Shown here one piece after another: positions 55,496-63,866 of a stretch of DNA of 64,000 nucleotides. This stretch comes from Pareuzebyella sediminis (lineage in GTDB: Bacteria; Bacteroidota; Bacteroidia; Flavobacteriales; Flavobacteriaceae). Position 1 is the first letter of the stretch; every line of letters starts with the position of its first letter. Below the pieces are notes generated by a model. It was not told the DNA's origin. It searched no databases and saw nothing but the letters and a program-made list of their open reading frames with translations. The stretch spans positions 1-64,000 of the forward strand of contig NZ_VTZS01000006.1 of assembly GCF_008367235.1 (NCBI RefSeq). The letters run 5' to 3'. The position numbers and the translations under genes are program-made.

Positions 55496-56587
55496 ATGAA
55501 ATACGGTTACCTGCTCATTTGCATAGTATTTTTATCATCCTGCAAGGAGGAAAAGGAAAAAATATCGGAACTTCCTGAAGTTTTACCCATCGAACATCCA
55601 GCAATATTGGAACAAGAATTTATTTACGCCATTGAAGATGCACCCACACCTGAAGCGCATGCGTCCACCGTCGAAGTAAGTAACGGGGTCGCGGTCGCTT
55701 CTTGGTTTGGAGGTACTAAAGAGAAGAATAAGGATGTCGTAATCTGGGTCTCCCGCAAAATAGACGGAAAATGGTCTACACCTGTTGAAGTGGCAAACGG
55801 GGTTCAAGATGCCGATACGAGATATCCATGTTGGAATCCTGTACTTTTCAAACCTAAAAACAGCCCGCTTTACCTTTTTTATAAGGTAGGTCCCAGTCCC
55901 CAAGAATGGTGGGGTCTTTATATGACTTCAGATGACGATGGTAAAACATGGTCCAAACCCCAACAATTACCCGACGGTATTCTGGGTCCAATTAAAAACC
56001 AGCCAATCCAATTGGCCGATGGTACCTTACTATCCCCCTCTAGCGAGGAAACCAAATCTGGTGAATGGACTATTCATTTAGAATACAGTTCCGATAGTGC
56101 AAAAACTTGGACCAAATCAAAAAAACTGAACCATCCTGATGAATTCGGCGCGATTCAACCCGTGCTGTTTAATTATGGTAACGGAAAACTCCAAATGTTA
56201 AGCCGTACCAAAAATGAAGTAGTTGCGGAAAACTGGTCTGACGATTACGGCAAAACATGGAGTGAAATGGAAGCGACCGACCTTCCCAATCCGAATTCCG
56301 GAATTGACGGCGTAACCCTAAAAGATGGCCGACAACTCTTGGTATATAATCCAACCAAGAAAAATTGGGGTGATCGGGTGCCCCTAAGTATTGCCATATC
56401 TGAAGATGGCAAAAATTGGAACCGCGTTCTCGATCTCGAACCCTTACGTAAAAATACAGATAAGGAAGGCGAAGAATATTCATATCCAACAGTTATTCAG
56501 GCAGCGGACGGAAAAGTGCATATCGTATACACGTGGAATCGTAAAACGGTCAAATATGTTGTTATTGATCCGGAAAAACTACCTTAG
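55496..56587 (+). CDS. Sialidase-superfamily (BNR/Asp-box) lipoprotein
   Basis: The 363-residue protein has a lipoprotein signal (YLLICIVFLSSC) and a six-bladed propeller with Asp-box repeats SDDDGKTWSK, SSDSAKTWTK, SDDYGKTWSE and SEDGKNWNR. Databases tend to call it a sialidase. The FRIP-type arginine motif expected near the N-terminus is not evident; the matching place reads APTPEAHASTVEVSNG. It is therefore more likely a glycan lyase, another glycosidase or a binding protein. A promoter-like box upstream suggests a separate transcript. Confidence 0.8.
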   Translation: MKYGYLLICIVFLSSCKEEKEKISELPEVLPIEHPAILEQEFIYAIEDAPTPEAHASTVEVSNGVAVASWFGGTKEKNKDVVIWVSRKIDGKWSTPVEVANGVQDADTRYPCWNPVLFKPKNSPLYLFYKVGPSPQEWWGLYMTSDDDGKTWSKPQQLPDGILGPIKNQPIQLADGTLLSPSSEETKSGEWTIHLEYSSDSAKTWTKSKKLNHPDEFGAIQPVLFNYGNGKLQMLSRTKNEVVAENWSDDYGKTWSEMEATDLPNPNSGIDGVTLKDGRQLLVYNPTKKNWGDRVPLSIAISEDGKNWNRVLDLEPLRKNTDKEGEEYSYPTVIQAADGKVHIVYTWNRKTVKYVVIDPEKLP

Positions 56588-56703
56588 CCCCACCTTTCGG
56601 GTATCACCCGTCTTGGAGGAATTCGGTTCAATGGAAAAGTAATGGCCCGCTGAGCACCTCTGCGTGAAAAAAAGGATTTAGCATCACATTTCAAGCTCCA
56701 CCT

Positions 56704-58260
56704 ATGAAGCGCTTTTTTAAGGTAACGGGTCTTTTAATCGTACTGGCTGCTATAGTAGTTGGTGGTATTCTGGTATATAACTGGCGTGATCGCCACCCCG
56801 ATTATGGTATCGATATCAACCTAAAGAACCATCAACCAGACATTCTTACCGTTGGAGTTGCAAAACGCACTATAACTCCGCAGATTGTAGATACCTGGAA
56901 CGACCAAAACTCAGACTTCGAATATCACGAAAAAGACGGCGACACTTTTAATGACCTTAATGGAAACGGTAAATTCGATGCCTTCTGGATAGCTGGTATG
57001 AGCAATGCAAAACCGGCACAAGGGGTTCATGATGATGTATGGTCAAGAGTAATGGTGATAGATGATGGTAAAAACCGAATCGCACTGGTTACTCTAGATG
57101 CTATCGGTTTTCTTCATGGTGACGTCATAGACATCCGAAAACGCATCCCTAAAGAACTACATATCGATTATACCCTTATCTCTTCGACCCATACCCATGA
57201 AAGCAACGATCTCGTGGGAATTTGGGGTAAAGACATGTTCCATTCGGGAGTCGACCCTGGCATGTTAGAATATGTAAAGACTCAAACAATAGCCGCGATA
57301 ACTGATGCTGTAAAGCATCTTAAGCCTTCCAAACTGGTGTTCGCAGAAGACCTTTCCGGAAACGATTCGCTTCTGATCAAGGACACCCGTAAACCGATCG
57401 TTAAGGCCACCGGTATTCATGTGATGCAGGTCATAGATTATAAGACCAATACCACCATGGGTACGTTGATCAATTGGTCTAACCACCCCGAGACCCTCTG
57501 GAGTAAAAATCTTCTCATCAGTTCCGACTTTCCGCATTATGTTCGAGAGGCGGTTGAAAATGGCGTATATAATGGGGAAGAATTGGTGCGCGAAGGGTTG
57601 GGCGGTACAACCCTCTACTTTTCGGGGGTTATCGGGGGCCTGATGGCGCCCCACCCAAGTCTGTCAATTTCCGACCCATTTACGCAAGAACATTATGAAG
57701 AACCCAGTTTTAAGAAAGCAAAGGCTATTGGAGACCATATAGCGTTGATGACATTAAAAGCCTTACAACGTCAATCGGATACCATTACCGAATCAACTAT
57801 TTCGGTTCGGGCCAAGACTGTCTTGGCCCCTTTAGAGAATGACGCCTTTAAACTTGCAGGTGGAATAGGGCTTATCAAGATGGGCATGCCCGAATATTTT
57901 AAAGTGCGTACCGAAGTTGGAGCCATACGTATCGGTCCGGCCCTATTCGTAAGCATTCCCGGAGAAATTTACCCTGAAATAATATTCGGGGGTATAGAAG
58001 CGCCTAAAGGACGGGAATTTAATATCGAACCCTTGGAAATTCCACCAATTCAAGACTTTATAAATGACCGCTATAAATTTTACTTAGGCCTTTCCAATGA
58101 CGAAATCGGGTATATTATTCCTAAAAGCGAATGGGATACAGAAGCCCCCTATCTCTATCATGATGAACGGGACACCTATGGTGAAGAGAATTCTTTGGGT
58201 CCAGAAACAGGACCTTTCATTTACAAGGCTTTAAAAGAAGTACTTGGAGATTTAGAATAG
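56704..58260 (+). CDS. Ceramidase-fold membrane-anchored protein 2
   Basis: The 518-residue protein has one N-terminal membrane segment (VTGLLIVLAAIVVGGILVY) and a ceramidase-fold domain outside. THTHESND (162-169) and NHPE (260-263) match the zinc blocks of the paralogue at 51528. A loop GDTFNDLNGNGKFD (79-92) looks like an EF-hand/dockerin calcium site. The serine region of ceramidases is again replaced (YFSGVIGGLMAPHP). The two copies are on the same strand, separated by three other hydrolase-like genes, and probably work on related substrates. Confidence 0.8.
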   Translation: MKRFFKVTGLLIVLAAIVVGGILVYNWRDRHPDYGIDINLKNHQPDILTVGVAKRTITPQIVDTWNDQNSDFEYHEKDGDTFNDLNGNGKFDAFWIAGMSNAKPAQGVHDDVWSRVMVIDDGKNRIALVTLDAIGFLHGDVIDIRKRIPKELHIDYTLISSTHTHESNDLVGIWGKDMFHSGVDPGMLEYVKTQTIAAITDAVKHLKPSKLVFAEDLSGNDSLLIKDTRKPIVKATGIHVMQVIDYKTNTTMGTLINWSNHPETLWSKNLLISSDFPHYVREAVENGVYNGEELVREGLGGTTLYFSGVIGGLMAPHPSLSISDPFTQEHYEEPSFKKAKAIGDHIALMTLKALQRQSDTITESTISVRAKTVLAPLENDAFKLAGGIGLIKMGMPEYFKVRTEVGAIRIGPALFVSIPGEIYPEIIFGGIEAPKGREFNIEPLEIPPIQDFINDRYKFYLGLSNDEIGYIIPKSEWDTEAPYLYHDERDTYGEENSLGPETGPFIYKALKEVLGDLE

Positions 58261-58264
58261 CAGG

Positions 58265-58299
58265 GCGTTACACTTTAGACTCTAGGGTGTGTGAAACGC
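58265..58299. terminator. Possible hairpin between convergent genes
   Basis: GCGTT-A-CAC and GTG-A-AACGC can pair (8 bp, one mismatch) around a 17-base loop. There is no T-run, so termination is uncertain. Confidence 0.3.
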
Positions 58300-58310
58300 A
58301 ATAACGGAAA

Positions 58311-58964
58311 CTAGTCGGTAAGCCCTTCAATAAAGGCCCGATCGATTTCGGAATAGTCCGCAACAATTTGATCAGCTTGCCAAAGATTTTTAGGGTTTTC
58401 GGTATTCGGTATCGCTATACATCGTAGTCCCGCAGCTTTCGCAGACTTTATGCCATTTTCAGAATCCTCGATTACTACGCAATCCTCTGCAGTCTTTTCT
58501 AAGCGATATAAAGTCAACAAATACGGTTCAGGATCGGGCTTTCCCTTTTTCACATCCTCCGCAGTAACAACAACCTCAAAACAACCTGCCAGTTCTAAAA
58601 GATCGATTACTGTTTGGGCCTCGGCAAGGGTAGAACTGGTCGTCAGGGCTAGCATATAGTCAGACTCCAATTTATGAATGAGGTCGATAACCCCAGGATA
58701 GACTTTTAGTTCATCTTCTACCAATTTCAAATACAGCTCAGTTTTATGAGCTATCAAATCAGCCAAGTCTACTTGCTCAATACCATGTGCAACCAAAAGA
58801 TCTCCAAAAGCGGACACATCGGTTCTTCCCAAACAAAATTTTCGATAGCGTTCTTCGGTAATTTCGAGGCCAACCCTTTCAAAGGCTTGTTTGGTTGCCA
58901 TTTCATGACAGTGTTCATCGTCGGTAATAACACCGTTCATATCAAAGATTATGGTTGTCGTCAT
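58311..58964 (-). CDS. HAD-superfamily phosphatase/mutase-like protein with DxN nucleophile motif
   Basis: The 217-residue protein is a subfamily IA HAD protein like beta-phosphoglucomutase. The first motif is IIFDMNGVITDD, in which the second Asp (the general acid/base) is Asn. The codon at that place is AAC, confirmed on the plus strand. Motif II is ALTTSST, the lysine in KKGKPDPEPY and the last motif VIEDSENGIKSAKAAG are normal. With Asn, normal phosphatase or mutase activity should be reduced, unless another residue replaces it. It is divergent from fucI. Confidence 0.88.
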   Translation of the reverse strand: MTTTIIFDMNGVITDDEHCHEMATKQAFERVGLEITEERYRKFCLGRTDVSAFGDLLVAHGIEQVDLADLIAHKTELYLKLVEDELKVYPGVIDLIHKLESDYMLALTTSSTLAEAQTVIDLLELAGCFEVVVTAEDVKKGKPDPEPYLLTLYRLEKTAEDCVVIEDSENGIKSAKAAGLRCIAIPNTENPKNLWQADQIVADYSEIDRAFIEGLTD

Positions 58965-59096
58965 TCTTGATTGTACAAGGTCTAACTTTTAATAAAGGTA
59001 TCTATAGCCTAAAAATATAAGACGATTACAGTTTTTGGTTAAAGTATTTTATTTAAAACATGTATTATTTTGCCTCTTCGGCTATTTTTTTCCTAC

Positions 59097-59104
59097 TATT
59101 TTTG
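59097..59104 (+). promoter_or_regulatory. -7 box upstream of fucI
   Basis: TATTTTTG matches TAnnTTTG, 78 bases before the ATG. A TTG at 59070-59072 would have a 24-base spacer, longer than the 20 seen elsewhere. Confidence 0.35.
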
Positions 59105-59181
59105 TTTTGAACGTCAATATTCCGATATGTTCAACAACATACCAATTTTTGGTTAAATCCATGAACAAATAAAATCTTGAA

Positions 59182-60969
59182 ATGAGCAACAGATTAATAG
59201 GAAGATTACCCAAGGTAGGAATTAGACCTGTAATTGATGGAAGGGAGCGTGGAGTGCGGGAATCCCTCGAAATCCAATGTATGGAGATGGCCCGGAACGC
59301 GGCCCGACTAATAGAGGAAAATTTACGTTTTCCAAGTGGTGAAAAAGTCACCTGTGTCATTGCCGATACCAACATCGGAGGGGTGGCGGAAGCTGCCCTG
59401 TGCGCCGACAAGTTTGAGCGTGAGGGGGTAGCCGTTACATTGACGGTAACCCCAGCCTGGTGTTATGGTACCGAAGTAATGGATGCCGACCCCCATACCA
59501 TAAAGGCGATTTGGGGTTTTAACGGAACCGAAAGACCCGGGGCGGTCTATTTGGCAGCCGCCTTGGCCGGCTACGGTCAAAAGGGGCTACCGACCTTCAG
59601 CATCTATGGCCGTGAAGTTCAAGATACCGGGGATACTGAAATTCATGCAGACGTCAGGGAAAAAATACTGCGTTTCGTAAAAGCCGGATTGGCCGTAACT
59701 CAAATGAAGGGGAAGTCCTATCTATCAATAGGATATTCGTCCATGGGCATCGTTGGATCGATGGTCGACCAAGGCTTTTTTCATGATTATCTGGGAATGC
59801 GCACCGAATTTGTAGACCAGACAGAACTTTTGCGCAGAATGCAAGAAAATATATATGATGCCGATGAATATCAAAAAGCACTGGCCTGGACCTTAGCAAA
59901 CTGCAAGGAAGGGAAAGACTATAACCGGGAAGACCTGAAAGCCGATGAAGGCAGAAAAAAATGGGAATGGGAAACCGTCGTAAAAATGACGCTCATTATA
60001 AGAGACTTGATGGTCGGCAACCCAAAGCTTCAGGAAATGGGCTATGGTGAAGAGGCCTTGGGAAGAAACGCCCTGGCTTCCGGTTTTCAAGGGCAGCGGC
60101 AATGGACCGATCATATGCCGAACGGTGATTTTTCGGAAGCCATTTTAAATTCATCCTTCGATTGGAACGGTATTAGACAACCTTACATGGTAGCTACCGA
60201 AAACGACAGTTTGAACGGGGTCTCCATGCTCTTTGGACATTTACTCACAAATACCGCACAAATCTTTTCGGATGTTCGAACCTACTGGAGTCCCGAATCG
60301 GTAAAAAGGGTAACCGGAAAAGTCTTGGAGGGCAAGGCCGAGAACGGAATTATACATCTGATCAATTCTGGTTCTACCACGTTGGATGCGACTGCAAAGC
60401 AAAGCAACGAAGCTGGCAATCCCGTCATGAAACCTTTTTGGGAGATTTCTGAAGGTGAAGTTACCGAGTGTCTTAAGGCGACAACATGGCCCCAAGCCGT
60501 AAAAGAATATTTTAGGGGAGGCGGATACTCCTCCCAATTCAAGACCGATGGAGAAATGCCGGTCACAATGTGCCGTATCAATTTGGTAAAAGGTATCGGA
60601 CCCGTTTTACAAATAGCAGAGGGTTGGACCGTCGTACTCGATCCCGGTGTACATCGAATACTTGATGAACGCACCAACCCCACATGGCCCACTACTTGGT
60701 TTGCACCGATACTAACCGGGCAGGGTGCCTTTAAAGATGTGTACCGTGTCATGGCCAATTGGGGAGCCAATCACGGTGCCATAAGTTACGGGCATATTGG
60801 AGCAGATTTGATAACCTTGGCCTCCATGTTGCGCATTCCGGTGAACATGCACAATGTAAACACCGACCGTATCTTCAGGCCCGCACTTTGGAACTCCTTC
60901 GGGGAAGATAAAGAGGGTCAAGATTATAGGGCATGTGAAGCGTACGGGCCTCTTTATGGGATAAAATAA
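59182..60969 (+). CDS. fucI: L-fucose isomerase
   Basis: FucI converts L-fucose (or D-arabinose) to L-fuculose and needs Mn2+. The 595-residue protein follows the E. coli enzyme along its whole length: [20 protein letters not shown] at the start, [34 protein letters not shown]. The expected catalytic residues are seen: Glu in [10 protein letters not shown], Asp in SDVRTYWSP and His in [10 protein letters not shown]. It is plus strand, divergent from the HAD gene and followed by the cytochrome/VCBS gene after 55 bases. Kinase and aldolase for the classical pathway are not in the window. Confidence 0.97.
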   Translation: MSNRLIGRLPKVGIRPVIDGRERGVRESLEIQCMEMARNAARLIEENLRFPSGEKVTCVIADTNIGGVAEAALCADKFEREGVAVTLTVTPAWCYGTEVMDADPHTIKAIWGFNGTERPGAVYLAAALAGYGQKGLPTFSIYGREVQDTGDTEIHADVREKILRFVKAGLAVTQMKGKSYLSIGYSSMGIVGSMVDQGFFHDYLGMRTEFVDQTELLRRMQENIYDADEYQKALAWTLANCKEGKDYNREDLKADEGRKKWEWETVVKMTLIIRDLMVGNPKLQEMGYGEEALGRNALASGFQGQRQWTDHMPNGDFSEAILNSSFDWNGIRQPYMVATENDSLNGVSMLFGHLLTNTAQIFSDVRTYWSPESVKRVTGKVLEGKAENGIIHLINSGSTTLDATAKQSNEAGNPVMKPFWEISEGEVTECLKATTWPQAVKEYFRGGGYSSQFKTDGEMPVTMCRINLVKGIGPVLQIAEGWTVVLDPGVHRILDERTNPTWPTTWFAPILTGQGAFKDVYRVMANWGANHGAISYGHIGADLITLASMLRIPVNMHNVNTDRIFRPALWNSFGEDKEGQDYRACEAYGPLYGIK

Positions 60970-61024
60970 GGGAGTTTTATCTTTTGTATTTGCTTACCTT
61001 TTAGGTGTTAATTCGGACATTGCC

Positions 61025-62596
61025 ATGAAGTTATTTGTTTGCCTGATTTCTTTGACCTTTCTCGCTAGTGCCTGTAAGGAGCCTACGGCTACGTCAAGCT
61101 ACAGAGAACCCAAGGCAACGGATCTGAACGGGCGTCAGTTGGCCGAGATACATTGTGCTAGGTGTCACAGTTTTGTAGCACCACAAAAACTCACCAAGTC
61201 GATCTGGGAAGAAGATGTGTTACCCGCTATGGGGCACCGTTTAGGCATGTACGGGCAGAGTGGTCCGCCTGATAGCCTATTTGGCTCGCCACGGAATGCT
61301 GAAATTGTTAAAAAGGCCAAGTTTTATCCGGAGCATCCATTGATGGCAGATGTCGATTGGAAAAAAATTCAAGATTTCTACCTGCTTAATGCACCGGAAA
61401 GCTTATCCCCACCAAAAAGAGTATTGGATATCCATATAGGCTTGCCCCATTTCAAATATCAGGAAATAGCTTATGGCCATCGACCGCCCATGACCGCCAT
61501 GGTCAAAATTCGTTCCCATGGGCGCGGGCTTATTTTTAGCGATGGAAAGCCCAAGAACAACATGCTTACTTTTCTCGATGAAAAACTAAACCTCGAAAAG
61601 AATATTCTCACCAAGAACACAGCGGTACAAATTGATGAGAATGCCGATAGTCTGTATCTCACCAGCATCGGAAACACTGTTTTTCCGAACGACTTCCCCG
61701 ATGGAACCCTGCAAACCCTTACCCATCTAGAAAATGAAAACCAACGTCTTGAGTTTAAAACGATACTTGCTCATTTACAACGACCTGTACACGTTTCTTA
61801 TGGCGACGTTATCGGAGATACTCAACAAGACCTTGTCGTATGTGAATATGGAGACCTGACCGGTAAACTTGTGGTGTATGAAAAAAAATCCGGTTCTCTG
61901 TATGAGCCTCACATTTTAAAGCATGTATCAGGGGCTATCAAGACCGTTATCAAAGACCAAAATCAAGACGGACGTAACGACATCATGGTGTTGATGGCCC
62001 AAGGCGACGAAGGTATTTTTTATTTTGAGAACAAAGGAGCAGGACTTTTTGAAGAAAAACGTCTTCTTACTTTTTCACCACTCAACGGCAGCCAGAATTT
62101 TGAGCTTGTTGACCTCAACAATGATGGATTTGATGATATCGTTTACGTATGCGGAGACAATGCCGATAAAACCCCCATTTTGAAAGAATATCATGGCATA
62201 TATCTTTTCCTAAACGATGGAAAACTAAACTTCGAACAGGCCTATTTTTTTCCGCTTAACGGTGCTTATAAGGCCATACCTGAAGACTTTGATGGTGACG
62301 GTGACATCGACATCGCTTCCATCTCATTTTTCCCCGATTATCGGAACCATCCCGAGGAAAGCTTTGTATATCTAGAAAATATGGGAAATCTGACTTTCAG
62401 GCCCTACTCTTTTGCTGAATCGAACAAGGGACGTTGGATCGTGATGGATGCCGGCGATATCGACAGTGATGGTGATATCGATCTGGCCTTAGGTTCTTTT
62501 GTCTATTTTTTGGCTAAGGACGATACCACCGGATTGAGCAAGAGGTGGCTTACGGAAAGCCCATCGGTAATCCTCTTGGAGAACACTACAAAGTAG
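61025..62596 (+). CDS. Cytochrome c-type haem motif fused to a VCBS/FG-GAP propeller (lipoprotein)
   Basis: The 523-residue protein has a lipoprotein signal (LVCL-type, LISLTFLASAC). A CxxCH haem site (Cys44, Cys47, His48, in EIHCARCHSF) is followed by MGHRLGM, where a Met could be the second ligand. From about residue 180 the rest contains FG-GAP/VCBS blocks: VISYGDVIGDTQ-like strands, DQNQDGRNDIMVL, DLNNDGFDDIVYV, DFDGDGDIDIASI, DIDSDGDIDLALG. The fusion suggests an electron-transfer role at the cell surface or periplasm. It follows fucI, possibly in one transcript. Confidence 0.8.
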   Translation: MKLFVCLISLTFLASACKEPTATSSYREPKATDLNGRQLAEIHCARCHSFVAPQKLTKSIWEEDVLPAMGHRLGMYGQSGPPDSLFGSPRNAEIVKKAKFYPEHPLMADVDWKKIQDFYLLNAPESLSPPKRVLDIHIGLPHFKYQEIAYGHRPPMTAMVKIRSHGRGLIFSDGKPKNNMLTFLDEKLNLEKNILTKNTAVQIDENADSLYLTSIGNTVFPNDFPDGTLQTLTHLENENQRLEFKTILAHLQRPVHVSYGDVIGDTQQDLVVCEYGDLTGKLVVYEKKSGSLYEPHILKHVSGAIKTVIKDQNQDGRNDIMVLMAQGDEGIFYFENKGAGLFEEKRLLTFSPLNGSQNFELVDLNNDGFDDIVYVCGDNADKTPILKEYHGIYLFLNDGKLNFEQAYFFPLNGAYKAIPEDFDGDGDIDIASISFFPDYRNHPEESFVYLENMGNLTFRPYSFAESNKGRWIVMDAGDIDSDGDIDLALGSFVYFLAKDDTTGLSKRWLTESPSVILLENTTK

Positions 62597-62647
62597 GAAA
62601 TGTTTTTTTTCACCCACTATTCTGGAATACCCCTTTTTTAAAGAATT

Positions 62648-63142
62648 TTATTGGTCCTCTATCGGGGAAAGCTTGAAAATACGCTTCATCTTCAACCACT
62701 TTTCGCCCGAGGAGGCATTCGGATCGGAAGCTTGATATTTGCTCATAAACGCTTCCCATTCCGATTGTCTGGGCAAATCCGCCAATTTTCCCATTTGTTG
62801 ATCAAAATCAAAATCCGCAGGTGTTGTGAGAATCATAACCAATAAGGTGCCTGACCGATAAATCTCCGAATCGATAACCCCCACTTTCTTTATGCCATCG
62901 ACCACCTCTTTCCAAATATTTTGCGGTTGATGCATTTTTTCATACTCCGCGATCAGATCAGGGTCGTCGTTCAATTCCAGGGTCAAGCAATACCGCTTTG
63001 TATTTTCAGGCTGTGGTGCTTGAAGGTAACCTCGGTCTTGGGAATCGGTTTGCTGCGCTATACCAGAAATGGGCAGCCCAAATAAAAATAGGGTTCCTAG
63101 TAAGATGACTCTCAATTTCATATTGATATTTTTCATTCTCAT
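62648..63142 (-). CDS. Exported RhaM-like (L-rhamnose mutarotase family) protein
   Basis: The 164-residue protein has a signal peptide (KLRVILLGTLFLFGLPISGIAQ) and a RhaM/YiiL domain: YCLTLELNDDPDLIAEYEKM, HQPQNIWKEVVDGIKKVGV, YRSGTLLVMIL and SEWEAFMSKYQA. RhaM interconverts the anomers of L-rhamnose in the cytoplasm in other bacteria; this one is exported, which is unusual. Two later in-frame ATGs (63136, 63121) are possible starts. It is convergent with the cytochrome/VCBS gene, near fucI, so a role with deoxy sugars is plausible. Confidence 0.82.
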   Translation of the reverse strand: MRMKNINMKLRVILLGTLFLFGLPISGIAQQTDSQDRGYLQAPQPENTKRYCLTLELNDDPDLIAEYEKMHQPQNIWKEVVDGIKKVGVIDSEIYRSGTLLVMILTTPADFDFDQQMGKLADLPRQSEWEAFMSKYQASDPNASSGEKWLKMKRIFKLSPIEDQ

Positions 63143-63233
63143 GCTGTCTTGTTTTCAATACTGAATTTATATAAAAATCCTTAAAGAGAATGTACTAAAT
63201 CAAAATTCATAGAACATCTCGAAGTTTTTGCTG

Positions 63234-63860
63234 CTATGAAATATTTTTGACAGATGCTTTTGTTTTGTGCTTTATCCATTGGTTTAGTTTCGGTTGCACA
63301 ATCCAAATACCAATAAAATAAAACCAAAGTAAAAAAAATTCACCGATAATTTCTCCAAATCGTACTTCCCGCCCTAGCTGAACGGTCTTATATGTTTTGG
63401 CCGAGAAGTAAATCACGTAGAACATACAGAGGCTACTGATTACATGAAGGAAAAAAATCAAGATAGCCCCATACCCAAATACCAAGGAAAAAGATAGATT
63501 TCCATTGGCAAAAAAGTCGGTGGTACCCAGACCAATGAATAAAGCCATCCCTAGCATATAAACCAACGGAATAAAGAATAAGATTTTAAACTTGGTCACC
63601 TTCCTATGAACTTCTTCTGGCACATATTTTTGCAGGCCCATGGCTATGGACCATAACCATCCAAAATAAAAACTGGAAACAAGAAAAATAATCAATGCTG
63701 TGAACCTGAACCATAAGGTCGTTATCATGATATCTTGCGCCCCTTCTTTACCGAAATTGAAGGCGGTAAATGCGAAAGCAAATAATTGCGATATAAGGGG
63801 TAGGCCGATCATCAGCAAGAACAATTGCCAGTGCTTGGCACTTAAAAATCTATACACCAT
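63234..63860 (-). CDS. Predicted multi-pass membrane protein, function unknown
   Basis: The 208-residue protein has about five hydrophobic segments (LFLLMIGLPLISQLFAFAFT, LIIFLVSSFYFGWLWSI, ILFFIPLVYMLGMALFIGL, GAILIFFLHVISSLCMFYVI, EFFLLWFYFIGIWIV) and ends with basic residues. I do not recognise a family. Its ATG is 6 bases after the stop of the partial PH-domain gene upstream, so they are probably one operon. Confidence 0.65.
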   Translation of the reverse strand: MVYRFLSAKHWQLFLLMIGLPLISQLFAFAFTAFNFGKEGAQDIMITTLWFRFTALIIFLVSSFYFGWLWSIAMGLQKYVPEEVHRKVTKFKILFFIPLVYMLGMALFIGLGTTDFFANGNLSFSLVFGYGAILIFFLHVISSLCMFYVIYFSAKTYKTVQLGREVRFGEIIGEFFLLWFYFIGIWIVQPKLNQWIKHKTKASVKNIS

Positions 63861-63866
63861 ACCACG

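Noticed and set aside
44036-60969. A classical sialic-acid catabolism locus
   Set aside because: The BNR protein lacks the evident FRIP motif, no NanE epimerase or NanK kinase is present, and the aldolases carry GIKDSSGDL like keto sugar acid aldolases. Sialic acid cannot be claimed.
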